Shown: positions 44,126-52,935 of the stretch, piece after piece
Layout: each line of letters starts with the position of its first letter
Numbering within the stretch: position 1 is the first letter of the stretch
Assembly (NCBI GenBank): GCA_905182655.1
Contig: CAJJCN010000006.1
Coordinates: 1 to 53,889 of the forward strand
Reading direction: 5' to 3'
Length of the DNA: 53,889 nt
Source: Flammeovirgaceae bacterium UBA4465
GTDB taxonomy: Bacteria; Bacteroidota; Bacteroidia; Cytophagales; Cyclobacteriaceae
Position numbers and translations under genes: made by a program
The notes under the pieces: generated by a model
What the model saw: only the letters and a program-made list of their open reading frames with translations
What the model was told of the DNA's origin: nothing
The model's database searches: none

Positions 44126-45403
44126 TTAATGCTCTAAGTCAAAGCCTATGTCCTTCCGATAATTCATTCCTTTCCATTTTATAGAGTCAACACCCTGGTA
44201 ACTGTTGGCTAGGGCTTCCCTTAAGTGGTTTCCCAAACCAGTAATGGCCAATACGCGCCCCCCCTGAGTGAGCAACCCTTGATCATCTTGAACAGTCCCT
44301 GCATGAAAGGGTATGATGTTTTCATCCTTGATAGAAGCTATTTTGATCCTTTCCCCCGTTTCATAGGCACCCGGATATCCTGCCGAGACCAATACAACCG
44401 TAGCCGCCGCGTTTTTTTCAAAAGCTACGGTAGCCTCAGATAGCTTGCCTTGAGCGGTTGCCACCAATAACGGTACAATGTCTGATTTAATTCTCGGCAT
44501 AACTACTTCCGTTTCGGGGTCACCCATGCGGACATTATATTCGATCACCATGGGTTCTTCACCCACTTTGATTAAACCAAAAAACACAAACCCATGATAA
44601 TCAAATCCTTCAGATTTAATTCCTTTGATGGTCGGAGCAATGATCTTATCTTCAACCTTTTTCATGAAATGAGCATCTGCAAAAGAAACCGGTGATACGG
44701 CCCCCATACCTCCTGTATTCGGACCTGTATCCGCTTCACCTATTCTTTTATAGTCCTTCGCCTCAGGTAGGATGACATAAGCATCTCCATCGGTTAAAAC
44801 AAATACAGACAACTCAATGCCATCCAAAAATTCTTCTATCAAAACGTTTTCACTAGCTGCTCCAAACTGACCTCCTAGCAGTTTTTCTAAACTGTCTTTA
44901 GCTTCCTGCAGATCTTTGGTGATGATTACACCTTTTCCACCTGCCAGACCATCTGCTTTAAGTACGTAAGGGGGTGCGAGTTCTGCTAAAAAATGCTTAC
45001 CAGCATCTAAGTCAGCCTTGGTGAACATTTCTCCTGCAGCAGTAGGAATCCCATACTTCAACATAAACTGTTTGGCAAAATCTTTACTTCCCTCAAGCAA
45101 TGCCCCTTGGGCACTCGGTCCGACGATTAAGAGGTTTTTTAATTTGGGCTCCTTTTTTAAAAAGTCGACCACGCCACCCACCAATGGATCTTCTGGACCA
45201 ATCAGTAATAGGTCTATGCCTAGGCGCAACACCGTATCTAATATTCCTTTTTTATCATTTACCTTTAATGATAAGTTGGTTGCTATATCCGCAGTTCCTC
45301 CATTGCCTGGTGCAACAAAAAGTGACTCACATAAGTCACTTTGACTTATTTTCCATGCCAAGGCGTGCTCTCTACCTCCTGAGCCTAAAATCAGTATTTT
45401 CAT
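44126..45403 (-). CDS. purD: phosphoribosylamine-glycine ligase
   Basis: ATP-grasp enzyme of step two of purine synthesis: joins glycine to 5-phosphoribosylamine. The N-terminus MKILILGSGGREHALAWK is typical. The ATP-grasp core includes YVLKADGLAGGKGV near 145 and EFLDGIELSVFVLTDG near 190, the substrate region TGGMGAVSPV near 230 and the metal-binding EYNVRMGDPETEVVMP near 286. Length is 425 residues, normal. It lies 42 bases downstream of recQ. Confidence 0.96.
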   Translation of the reverse strand: MKILILGSGGREHALAWKISQSDLCESLFVAPGNGGTADIATNLSLKVNDKKGILDTVLRLGIDLLLIGPEDPLVGGVVDFLKKEPKLKNLLIVGPSAQGALLEGSKDFAKQFMLKYGIPTAAGEMFTKADLDAGKHFLAELAPPYVLKADGLAGGKGVIITKDLQEAKDSLEKLLGGQFGAASENVLIEEFLDGIELSVFVLTDGDAYVILPEAKDYKRIGEADTGPNTGGMGAVSPVSFADAHFMKKVEDKIIAPTIKGIKSEGFDYHGFVFFGLIKVGEEPMVIEYNVRMGDPETEVVMPRIKSDIVPLLVATAQGKLSEATVAFEKNAAATVVLVSAGYPGAYETGERIKIASIKDENIIPFHAGTVQDDQGLLTQGGRVLAITGLGNHLREALANSYQGVDSIKWKGMNYRKDIGFDLEH

Positions 45404-45445
45404 GCTTAATTTATTTGTAATCTTTTATGATGCTTAAATCTTCAA

Positions 45446-47653
45446 TCAATGCGCATATTCAGACATGAATTTTATACGCATCAAACGCACTTCATCTTCA
45501 GAATACTCCTCCTCTAAATCAATAATGGCTTCACTCAGCTCCCCTGACTCTGAAACTAAAAAATAATCAATGATGTCATCTTGACGCTCATCGTCCAAAA
45601 GTTGATCTAGATAATAGTTAAGATTCAATCTCGTCCCTGATTCACAAATATTCTCAATTTCCGTAATAAGTGATTCATAGGTAATCCCCAAGCTGGATGC
45701 AATATCCTCCAAATCATATTTTTTATCAATTTGATTGATGATACTGATCTTATTTCTTGACTTAGCCCCTGAAGATTTTATCAAAACATCCGAAGCCGTC
45801 ATGATGTCATTATCACTTAGGTATTGATTAATCAAATCTAAAAAAGGCTTCCCAAATTTTCGAGCCTTACTCTCCCCCACACCGATGATCATCCTTAAAT
45901 TCTCCATAGTCGAAGGATAAAAAGTCGCCATTTCTTCTAATGCAGGCTCCTGAAAAATGACATAAGGTGGTAATGATTTTTGTTTGGCCACAGTTTTTCG
46001 TAAACCCTTTAATAGGTTGAACAAAGTAGTGTCATAAGATTGAAGACTAGGTTTTGATTTTTCAATTTCCTCCTCTTCCCCACCCGTCTGATATTCATGA
46101 TCTCTGGACAATTTAATAGAATAACTTTTTTTAAGATACTCTTTGCCTTTTAATGTCACCTTGAATATACCTGGTGTATCAATATCTTTTAATAATAATT
46201 CATTAAATAAGGCCTGTCGCAATACAGCTTTCCAAAAGAAATCCTGTTCTTCGGCCCCCGTTCCAAATCCTGGCAATTGATCATGGCCGTAACTCTTGAT
46301 ATGCTGATTCTTTTTTCCCAAGACGAAGTTAACAATGTGGTTGATTTCAAATCGCTCTTGGGTATTGAGTACCGCATTTATGATGGTTTTTAAATATTCT
46401 GCTCCTTCAAATTGCTCTTTTGGACGTTGACAATTGTCACACATCCCACAATTGTCTTGATCATATTCTTCTCCAAAATAATGCAGCAACTGGGTTCTTC
46501 TACATACCGATGACTCGGCATAATAGGCAATCTCCTCTAATAATAACTTTGAATTTTCACGTTCGGTTACCGGTTTATCTTTATTGAACTTTTCGAGCTT
46601 AAGAACATCATTGTAACTGTACAACATCAGACATATGCCTTCAAGGCCATCTCTCCCAGCTCTCCCTGTTTCCTGATAATATCCTTCTATAGATTTAGGC
46701 GCATCATAATGAATGACAAAACGAACATCTGGCTTATCTATACCCATTCCAAAAGCAATCGTAGCTACGATTACATCTATCTCTTCATTGAGGAAGCCAT
46801 CTTGATTCGCAATGCGTTGATGACTTTCCATTCCCGCATGATAGGGGGCGGCATTTACCCCATTCACTTTCAATAATTCAGCAATCTCTTGAACTTTTTT
46901 TCTACTCAGACAATAAATGATTCCAGACTTACCGTTCTGTTCTTTAACAAACTTGATCAGTATCTTTTTCGCTTGTTGCTTGGGCTTTACCTCATATTGA
47001 AGATTGGGCCTATTAAAAGAGGACTTGAAAAGGTTTGCCCCTTCCATATTCAAATTTTTCATCACGTCCAATTGAACCTTGGGCGTAGCCGTTGCGGTAA
47101 GTGCCATAATAGGCATTTCGCCTATTTGAGAGACAATGGTTCGAATTCTCCTGTACTCAGGTCTAAAGTCATGCCCCCATTCAGAAATACAATGTACCTC
47201 ATCAATGGCTACAAACGCGATATTGGCCTCGTTTAAAAAATCAATATTATCTTGTTTTATCAAAGATTCAGGGGCCACATAGAGCAATTTCACTTCTCCA
47301 GAGATCACCTCTTGTTTTACTTTTTTTATTTCTGACTTGGTCAATGTCGAGTTTAAAAACTTAGCGTTGACCCCTAGGGCCACCATTTGATCTACTTGAT
47401 TTTTCATCAAGGCTATCAAAGGAGATATCACGATGGTAGTCCCACCACTTATAATGGCAGGTAATTGATAACACAACGACTTGCCCGCACCCGTAGGCAT
47501 AATCACAAAAGTATTTTTACCCGCTAAAATATTATGAATGACTTTTTCTTGATCACCTCTAAATTCGTCATATCCAAAAATCTTTTTTAAATCGGCTTTT
47601 AAAATTGACGTATTTGCTGTTTTTATCATCTTTTTATCTTTGGCTGATTGCAT
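45446..47653 (-). CDS. recQ: ATP-dependent DNA helicase RecQ
   Basis: 3'-5' SF2 helicase for recombination and fork repair. Motif 0 YDEFRGDQ near 28, Walker A MPTGAGKSLCYQLP near 53, the aromatic-rich loop and DEVH box IDEVHCISEWGHDFRPEY near 148, and motif VI QETGRAGRDGLE near 325 are all present. The RecQ-Ct zinc cysteines (CRRTQLLHYFGE... CGMCDNC) are near 380-405, then winged helix and an HRDC-like domain near 590-640. A C-terminal tail of about 100 residues, rich in acidic residues, brings the length to 735, longer than E. coli RecQ (about 610) but common in this phylum. An alternative start at MIKTANT (47629) is equally possible. A palindrome lies just upstream. Confidence 0.95.
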   Translation of the reverse strand: MQSAKDKKMIKTANTSILKADLKKIFGYDEFRGDQEKVIHNILAGKNTFVIMPTGAGKSLCYQLPAIISGGTTIVISPLIALMKNQVDQMVALGVNAKFLNSTLTKSEIKKVKQEVISGEVKLLYVAPESLIKQDNIDFLNEANIAFVAIDEVHCISEWGHDFRPEYRRIRTIVSQIGEMPIMALTATATPKVQLDVMKNLNMEGANLFKSSFNRPNLQYEVKPKQQAKKILIKFVKEQNGKSGIIYCLSRKKVQEIAELLKVNGVNAAPYHAGMESHQRIANQDGFLNEEIDVIVATIAFGMGIDKPDVRFVIHYDAPKSIEGYYQETGRAGRDGLEGICLMLYSYNDVLKLEKFNKDKPVTERENSKLLLEEIAYYAESSVCRRTQLLHYFGEEYDQDNCGMCDNCQRPKEQFEGAEYLKTIINAVLNTQERFEINHIVNFVLGKKNQHIKSYGHDQLPGFGTGAEEQDFFWKAVLRQALFNELLLKDIDTPGIFKVTLKGKEYLKKSYSIKLSRDHEYQTGGEEEEIEKSKPSLQSYDTTLFNLLKGLRKTVAKQKSLPPYVIFQEPALEEMATFYPSTMENLRMIIGVGESKARKFGKPFLDLINQYLSDNDIMTASDVLIKSSGAKSRNKISIINQIDKKYDLEDIASSLGITYESLITEIENICESGTRLNLNYYLDQLLDDERQDDIIDYFLVSESGELSEAIIDLEEEYSEDEVRLMRIKFMSEYAH

Positions 47654-47662
47654 TGCACAAAA

Positions 47663-47678
47663 AAGTATTAGAATACTT
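47663..47678. repeat. 16-bp perfect inverted repeat upstream of recQ, candidate operator
   Basis: AAGTATT-AG-AATACTT, seven-base perfect arms with a two-base centre, starts ten bases before the recQ ATG and probably overlaps its promoter. It has the shape of a dimeric regulator site. The regulator is unknown. Confidence 0.4.
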
Positions 47679-47809
47679 AATTTGCACTCGAAAGCTTTTT
47701 TTCAAATAAACAAGAAATATTAATTTAAAGTTTAAGGCAATACTCCTCTCATTCTGCAAATGCTACTCAAATTTAGTTAAAAGAGAACTGATCGAAAAGA
47801 ATAACTAAC

Positions 47810-48883
47810 ATGGATAAAAAAATAAATATTGTGATCATGGCTGGGGGGACAGGGACTCGCTTTTGGCCCTACAGTCGCAATAAAAATCCCAAGCAATTTT
47901 TGGATGTTTTAAATACGGGCAAGTCTTTATTGCAAATGACCTATGATCGATTTGTACAATATGTCCCAAAGGATCAAATTTGGATTGTTTCCAATGTTAT
48001 GTATCGGGAGCTTATCTCCGTACAAATACCTGAATTATCCTCAGATCAAATATTATTGGAACCCAGCAAGCGAAATACGGCTCCATGTATCGCTTACGCG
48101 GCTTATAAAATTCGAAAAAAAGATCCCAATGCTATTTTGGTCATCACTCCCTCAGATCACGCCATCTTTAAGCCCGAAGCCTTCATTGAAGTGATTAAAA
48201 ATGCAGTGAATTGTGCCGCCAATAACACAAAACTTTTGACCATTGGTATAGAGCCCCATCGACCAGAAACAGGTTATGGCTACATACAATATTCACCCTC
48301 AAGTGGGCCTGATAAAAAAGTAAAGACCTTTACCGAAAAACCAGATATTGAACTGGCCAAGAAGTTTATTGAAACCGGTGAATTTGTGTGGAATGCCGGC
48401 ATTTTTGTGTGGTCTGTTACTGCTATAATTGATGCCTTTGATAAGTATCAACCAGAATTGGCGCATTTATTTGACTCTGGCCACTCATCTTATGGTACTG
48501 ATGAGGAAGCCTCCTTTATTAAAGGAGCTTACACGGTATGTAAATCCATATCTATTGACTATGCCATTATGGAAAAAGCCGATAATGTCTTTACCCTTTT
48601 AGGAGATTTTGGATGGTCTGATGTGGGTTCTTGGGATGCATTGCACGAGTTGGTCGAAAAGGATGCTGATGACAATGTCATTGAACAAACGGCCTTGCTC
48701 TATAATTCACGCTCCAATTACATCAAAAGCAAAAAAGAGAAACTATTGGTTATCAGTGACCTAGAAGGTTATTTAGTAGCTGACTTTGATGATGTCCTAC
48801 TCATTTGCAAAAAAGATGATGCTGCCAAATTCAAGTCTTTTGTCAATGAAGTCAAAGCAACAAAAGGGGATGAGTTCATTTAA
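47810..48883 (+). CDS. manC: mannose-1-phosphate guanylyltransferase
   Basis: Makes GDP-mannose from mannose-1-phosphate and GTP, for surface polysaccharide synthesis. The nucleotide-binding motif AGGTGTRFWPYSR is at about residues 11-23, followed by NPKQFLDV; FTEKPD near 167 is the sugar-phosphate signature; GDFGWSDVGSWDALHEL near 265 completes the fold. Length is 357 residues: the single-domain form without the C-terminal isomerase. The last four bases overlap the convergent rlmB. Confidence 0.93.
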   Translation: MDKKINIVIMAGGTGTRFWPYSRNKNPKQFLDVLNTGKSLLQMTYDRFVQYVPKDQIWIVSNVMYRELISVQIPELSSDQILLEPSKRNTAPCIAYAAYKIRKKDPNAILVITPSDHAIFKPEAFIEVIKNAVNCAANNTKLLTIGIEPHRPETGYGYIQYSPSSGPDKKVKTFTEKPDIELAKKFIETGEFVWNAGIFVWSVTAIIDAFDKYQPELAHLFDSGHSSYGTDEEASFIKGAYTVCKSISIDYAIMEKADNVFTLLGDFGWSDVGSWDALHELVEKDADDNVIEQTALLYNSRSNYIKSKKEKLLVISDLEGYLVADFDDVLLICKKDDAAKFKSFVNEVKATKGDEFI

Positions 48884-49662
48884 TACCGCTGTCTATTTGC
48901 TTCATAGAGACATATTGAAGTGGCTACTGATACATTTAATGAAGACATTTTCCCACGCATGGGTATGGTGATATGATGGTCAACAAACTTTAAAATAGCA
49001 CCATCAATCCCATCTTCCTCTGATCCAAAAACCAAAGCCACAGGATCCCTAAGATCTATCTTACTTATTTCTTGGGTTCCCTTTTCCGTACAAGCCATTA
49101 CTTTGCAACCTGCTGATTGCAAATAGGTGATCCCTTCCGTCAAATTTGTCATTCGAGCGACCGGAATTTGAGTCAAAGCCCCCGCTGAAGTTTTAATAGA
49201 ATCTGCATTTATTTGGGCTGCATTTTTGATGGGAATTAAAATTCCATTGACGCCCATGGCTTCAGCCGATCTCGCAATGGCTCCAAAATTTCTGACATCG
49301 GTGATCCGATCTAGCACCAAAAACAAGGGCACTTTCCCCTCTTCGTAAGTGATCGCTAATAAATTGGACAAGTCATGGTATTTTACTGGAGAGATAAAGG
49401 CAACCGTTCCCTGATGGTTCTTTCGAGTAAGCCCATTGAGCTTTTCTATGGGGACCGTCGACACAGGCGCGGAAGTCTTATTTACTAGCGCCGTCAGCTC
49501 ATCTATGAGGTCTCCCTTTAAGCCTTTTTGAATAAAAATTTTCTCTAAATCATGTCCAGATGTGATCGCCTCTATGATGGCACGAATGCCGTAAATCATT
49601 GAAGCATCATTGCTCCGTTTATTTACAGGGCGCTGCGTAAATCGGTAATCTTTTTTATCCAT
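48880..49662 (-). CDS. rlmB: TrmH/RlmB family RNA 2'-O-methyltransferase
   Basis: SPOUT-class methyltransferase, probably for 23S rRNA G2251. An N-terminal substrate-binding domain (YGIRAIIEAI near 24) precedes the SPOUT knot: DRITDVRNFGAIARSAEA near 126 (motif 1), VFGSEEDGI near 209 (motif 2) and IPMRGKMSSLNVSVATSI near 228 (motif 3). Length is 260 residues. The start at 49662 makes a 40-base overlap with the upstream GWxTD gene; an ATG at 49599 (MIYGIRA) would remove the overlap and may be the true start. Confidence 0.9.
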   Translation of the reverse strand: MDKKDYRFTQRPVNKRSNDASMIYGIRAIIEAITSGHDLEKIFIQKGLKGDLIDELTALVNKTSAPVSTVPIEKLNGLTRKNHQGTVAFISPVKYHDLSNLLAITYEEGKVPLFLVLDRITDVRNFGAIARSAEAMGVNGILIPIKNAAQINADSIKTSAGALTQIPVARMTNLTEGITYLQSAGCKVMACTEKGTQEISKIDLRDPVALVFGSEEDGIDGAILKFVDHHITIPMRGKMSSLNVSVATSICLYEANRQRY

Positions 49663-50765
49663 ATTTTTTCATATCCTTTATCTCTGAGCAGGACATACAT
49701 GTTGGGTGCAAATAGATTAGATATTATTTTAAATTCAAATCGAATGTCTCCATAAAGCCAAATTTCTTTTTTATTTTCTCGAAAGACCCTATCTGGATTT
49801 CCAAAAATAACGTAAATCATGCCCCTATCTGTCTTCCAACCTTCTTTGTAATTGGTAAATAGTTCATTCGCCTTTTTGATGGCTCGATAATAACTCCGAA
49901 TAGCAGTACCAGCCACTTTGGGGGATAAATGAATGTTCAACCAAAAATTTTCAAAGGCAATTTTAGCGTCTTTGGCATTTGTTATTTTATCTAATTCTGA
50001 ACGTGAAGAAAAATATATCAAAGGCGGAATGAGTTCATCTATTAATTTTATATCAGGATAATACTTAGGACCCATAAATAAGGTCAATCCTTCCAAGGAC
50101 AGCGTATCTGATTGTATGAAGTAAAAATGATTTTGAGCCAATGATACCTCTTGGGTACTGATAAAAACAGAATCCATCAATAACTCTGAGGCCACGGACT
50201 GGGCAATGCCCATGGGCGGATCTGCAGGTTGGAAATTAGCTTTGTATTGAAGAAAATAAAGGGTGTCCTGAGCGTTGGTTCCCTTAAACTTCAGTGAAGG
50301 TGAGGTTGAAAAAGATGAAATAAGTGGCCTCCCATTCGTCTGTAACGGGTAGAATCGAGGATGATTCAACCTTCCCCTTTTTAGGTTAATCGGGTAGTAA
50401 TAATAAGCCCCAGAAAGCTCAAATTCGAGGACCAATAATTTTTCAGACACGTCATTGAGTGTAAGCTTGAGAAGCACATGATCGGCGGTACCTACTAAAG
50501 TATCCATCTCATATACTTGCAATAATCGATCAATGGCATCCAAATAACTGGTCTGCAATAATAATCTCGTATTTATCGTATCCGAAAGATTGTATGTTAT
50601 GGATAGAAAAACATGGAGGGTATCAGATGCCTGTGCCACACGAGATCTCATCTTTAAAGGAGCGGCAGGGTCATACCAATAGGAAGTATTTAATTTAGAT
50701 AAATCAATACCTGAAACTGGACTTAAAAAAAGAGCGAAACAAAGTAAAATGAAGGTGCTTTTCAT
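49623..50765 (-). CDS. GWxTD domain protein, exported
   Basis: A 380-residue exported protein with a C-terminal GWxTD domain (EGWKTDRGMIYVIFGNPDRV near 319), a module restricted mainly to Bacteroidota/Chlorobi with unknown function. The rest is probably beta-rich. The start is taken at 50765 (MKSTFILLCFALFLSPVSG), giving a clean signal peptide; an in-frame ATG at 50810 would add 15 residues before it. It is followed by rlmB with a possible overlap. Confidence 0.82.
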   Translation of the reverse strand: MKSTFILLCFALFLSPVSGIDLSKLNTSYWYDPAAPLKMRSRVAQASDTLHVFLSITYNLSDTINTRLLLQTSYLDAIDRLLQVYEMDTLVGTADHVLLKLTLNDVSEKLLVLEFELSGAYYYYPINLKRGRLNHPRFYPLQTNGRPLISSFSTSPSLKFKGTNAQDTLYFLQYKANFQPADPPMGIAQSVASELLMDSVFISTQEVSLAQNHFYFIQSDTLSLEGLTLFMGPKYYPDIKLIDELIPPLIYFSSRSELDKITNAKDAKIAFENFWLNIHLSPKVAGTAIRSYYRAIKKANELFTNYKEGWKTDRGMIYVIFGNPDRVFRENKKEIWLYGDIRFEFKIISNLFAPNMYVLLRDKGYEKIWIKKITDLRSAL

Positions 50766-50888
50766 TAATATTCTTAATAATTTTGAATTTAATATAAATT
50801 TTGGGGCCAAGTCTAAAAAGTAACAATAAATCCTAAAATTTTTAATAAATAAGTAGTGTGACTTTTTGAGTTTGTTTTAAAATATTTT

Positions 50889-51659
50889 ATGAGCGTTTTT
50901 ACCACAGAGATTACTTCAGACAAAATACCGTCAGATAACCCGATACACCAAAGACTGCTAAAGGCCTATTTATTGGGTAAAGTATATGTCAAAGGAAACC
51001 TGCTGGAATTGGGATGTGGTGAAGGTCGTGGGATTTCCGAACTAGGTGGTCTGGTCGATCATTATACGGCCATAGATAAAATTGAGCCAATCATTGAAAA
51101 ACTTAAATTAAAATATCCTTCTTTTCGTTTTGAGAGTGGTCTCTTTCCTCCCATACCCTTTCCTGACAATAGTTTTGATAGCATTGTAAGTTTTCAAGTC
51201 ATTGAACACCTTGAAGATGATGCCCTTTTCATCAAAGAAATTCATCGAATATTAAAACCGGGTGGATGTGCGATCCTCACCACCCCTAACAGAAAAATGA
51301 CTTTAAGTCGAAATCCTTGGCATACTAGAGAGTATACTGCCACAGAATTGAGCAGTCTTTGTTTAAAACATTTCCGAAACGTAGAAATGAAAGGGATCAA
51401 AGGAAATGAAAAAGTAATGGAATATCATAGACGCAACAAGATATCCGTAGACCGTATTATGCGATTTGATTTTCTTGATCTCCAACACCGATTACCTGCT
51501 GCTTTCCTGAGAGTTCCCTATGATTTACTCAATCGAATGAATCGGAATAAACTCAAAGCAGCAGAGGACGCTTTGGTGGAGTCCATACATCATGACGATT
51601 ACTTGCTGGCCTCTCAGGCTGAAGACAATTTGGATTTATTTTGTATCTTAGAAAAATAA
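50889..51659 (+). CDS. class I SAM-dependent methyltransferase
   Basis: A 256-residue methyltransferase of the Rossmann-fold type. SAM motif I is LLELGCGEGRG near 37-47, the acidic residue after strand 2 is in YTAIDKIEP, and motif II-like FQVIEHLEDD and LKPGGCAILTTPN near 97-130 are typical of Methyltransf_11. The substrate is unknown; the C-terminal 90 residues are not a recognised domain. It is followed by an NlpC/P60 hydrolase; the gap is 17 bases with the start used here. Confidence 0.88.
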   Translation: MSVFTTEITSDKIPSDNPIHQRLLKAYLLGKVYVKGNLLELGCGEGRGISELGGLVDHYTAIDKIEPIIEKLKLKYPSFRFESGLFPPIPFPDNSFDSIVSFQVIEHLEDDALFIKEIHRILKPGGCAILTTPNRKMTLSRNPWHTREYTATELSSLCLKHFRNVEMKGIKGNEKVMEYHRRNKISVDRIMRFDFLDLQHRLPAAFLRVPYDLLNRMNRNKLKAAEDALVESIHHDDYLLASQAEDNLDLFCILEK

Positions 51660-51676
51660 GTTTTTTTTATTCGCCC

Positions 51677-52156
51677 ATGAATCGAAATACGCTCATCATC
51701 ATCTCTTTTTTGGCCTTTTTTTTGACCATAGTACCGGGTCATGAGGTACTAGGGCAAGGCAGAAAAAAACAAAAAAAAATAACCAAGGCTACCAGCCATG
51801 CCAAATCCTTTATCGGTACGCCTTATCAATATGGCGGAAACTCCAGAAATGGCATTGATTGCTCTAGCCTCATTCAACAATCTTATGCCAAAATTGGTAT
51901 AAAGCTACCTAGAACGGCTCAAGAGCAAGCCAAGGTGGGCAATAAGAAAGGAGAAGGTAGCGTAAGGCCAGGAGATATTGTTTATTTCAAATTCAAACAA
52001 AAACGAGAAAAATGGTGGCATACAGGTATGGTCACTTATGCAGACCAAGGCAAAATTAAGTTTGTTCATGCTTCGTCGAGTAGAGGTGTAGTTGAAGATA
52101 CCTACAATGATTACTACAAAAAACACACGAAATACTTCCGAAGGGTCATCAAATAA
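51677..52156 (+). CDS. NlpC/P60 (C40) cell-wall hydrolase
   Basis: Exported endopeptidase of 160 residues that cuts peptidoglycan stem peptides. The signal peptide is MNRNTLIIISFLAFFLTIVP; the start at 51677 is preferred to the in-frame ATG at 51641, which lies inside the methyltransferase gene and spoils the signal. The catalytic Cys is in GIDCSSLIQQSY near 60, the first His in WWHTGMVTYA near 116 and the second His in VHASSSRG near 128. It precedes the tRNA-Ala gene by 33 bases. Confidence 0.9.
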   Translation: MNRNTLIIISFLAFFLTIVPGHEVLGQGRKKQKKITKATSHAKSFIGTPYQYGGNSRNGIDCSSLIQQSYAKIGIKLPRTAQEQAKVGNKKGEGSVRPGDIVYFKFKQKREKWWHTGMVTYADQGKIKFVHASSSRGVVEDTYNDYYKKHTKYFRRVIK

Positions 52157-52189
52157 AAAACTTAATGTATTTTAGCCACTTGAAAAAAT

Positions 52190-52263
52190 GGGGATGTAGC
52201 TCAGTTGGCTAGAGCGCTTGACTGGCAGTCAAGAGGTCGTCGGTTCGAGCCCGATCTTCTCCA
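52190..52263 (+). tRNA. tRNA-Ala(GGC)
   Basis: A complete cloverleaf of 74 bases. Acceptor GGGGATG pairs with CTTCTCC except for a T6-T67 mismatch. The D arm is GCTC/GAGC, anticodon stem CTTGA/TCAAG with loop CTGGCAG (anticodon GGC), T arm GTCGG/CCGAT with TTCGAGC loop. The G3-U70 wobble that marks alanine tRNAs is present, and the discriminator is A. CCA is not encoded. It is the integration site of the mini-element described below, whose left end supplies bases from within the anticodon loop to the 3' end. Confidence 0.95.
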
Positions 52264-52265
52264 CA
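52226..52265 (+). repeat. left 40-bp direct repeat (att core within tRNA-Ala)
   Basis: From the anticodon loop (CAGTCAAGAG...) through the discriminator base and two bases beyond (...CTTCTCCACA). It is identical over 40 bases to 53791-53830. Outward of it one mismatch separates a further three matching bases (CTG). Confidence 0.9.
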
Positions 52266-52271
52266 AGTACA

Positions 52272-52346
52272 AACCCTTGTAAAACCTCACTTTTCAGTGG
52301 GGTTTTATTTTTCTCGAGATTTTATAGTTGCAAGGGTTCTGCAAGC
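52272..52346. repeat. left-end candidate arm-type sites
   Basis: AACCCTTGT (52272-52280) and TTGCAAGGGTTCTGCAAGC (52328-52346). Both have counterparts at the right end: the first as the inverted ACAAGGGTT (53769-53777), the second as an imperfect direct copy (53674-53693). The terminator lies between them. Recombinase binding is inferred. Confidence 0.4.
52281..52306 (+). terminator. rho-independent terminator after tRNA-Ala
   Basis: AAAACCTCAC and GTGGGGTTTT pair over ten bases (one G-T) around the six-base loop TTTTCA, followed by a T-rich run. It lies 18 bases after the tRNA, inside the integrated element, so it would be the terminator the element brought in. Confidence 0.75.
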
Positions 52347-52419
52347 TTTTGAATATGATGGTCTTGATCTCGAGAGAACTCTATCGAAATATCGAACTTA
52401 AGTTTTACCATTAGAGAAT

Positions 52420-52866
52420 TTATTGAGACCTATTATCATATTCAACTCTTGACCTTAAAATAATATTCATTTCATCTTGAGCCCATTCTGAAATCACCAA
52501 AAGTTTTTCTAAATAACTCAAACCAAATTTTGATAATTTATATTCAACACGAACAGGAACTTCTGCAAATAACTTTCTGATCAAATAACCATCTCGTTCA
52601 AGTCTTTTCAATCTTTCTGTTAGAATTTTGGAAGAAATTCCCTTAACAATATTTTTAAGTTCTCCGAATCTCAAAACTTCATTTCCACCTAAAAATAAAA
52701 TGATCAAAATACTCCATTTATCAGATGCCGCAGACAAAATATCCTTTATGGGACATGTCTCTACAGATAAATTTAGATCATAATTAAAAATTTTTTTTAA
52801 TCTATTTTTAATGTTAACCATTTGATTATCAGCATTTATTTCTTCTTGGTTATTAAGGTTCTTCAT
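52420..52866 (-). CDS. HxlR family transcriptional regulator
   Basis: A 148-residue winged-helix protein. Residues 36-130 are the HxlR/MarR-like DNA-binding domain: CPIKDILSAASDKWSILIIL, FGELKNIVKGISSKILTERL (recognition helix region) and LERDGYLIRKLFAEVPVRVEY. A Cys at the start of the domain (ETCPIKDIL) is in the place used for thiol sensing in some HxlR proteins such as YodB. The N-terminal 35 residues are an extension. It is divergent from the AhpD-like gene with a 69-base gap holding a palindrome, so it probably controls that gene and itself. Confidence 0.88.
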   Translation of the reverse strand: MKNLNNQEEINADNQMVNIKNRLKKIFNYDLNLSVETCPIKDILSAASDKWSILIILFLGGNEVLRFGELKNIVKGISSKILTERLKRLERDGYLIRKLFAEVPVRVEYKLSKFGLSYLEKLLVISEWAQDEMNIILRSRVEYDNRSQ

Positions 52867-52884
52867 GGAAACTTATTGTATTAG

Positions 52885-52901
52885 TTACTTAAAGAAAGTA
52901 A
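52885..52901. promoter_or_regulatory. candidate HxlR operator
   Basis: TTACTT-AAAGA-AAGTAA, six-base perfect arms with a five-base spacer, lies midway in the 69-base gap between the divergent hxlR and AhpD-like genes. Size and symmetry suit a dimeric winged-helix regulator. Confidence 0.5.
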
Positions 52902-52935
52902 ATTTATAAAAGAAATTATAAAAACTTTAATTATT

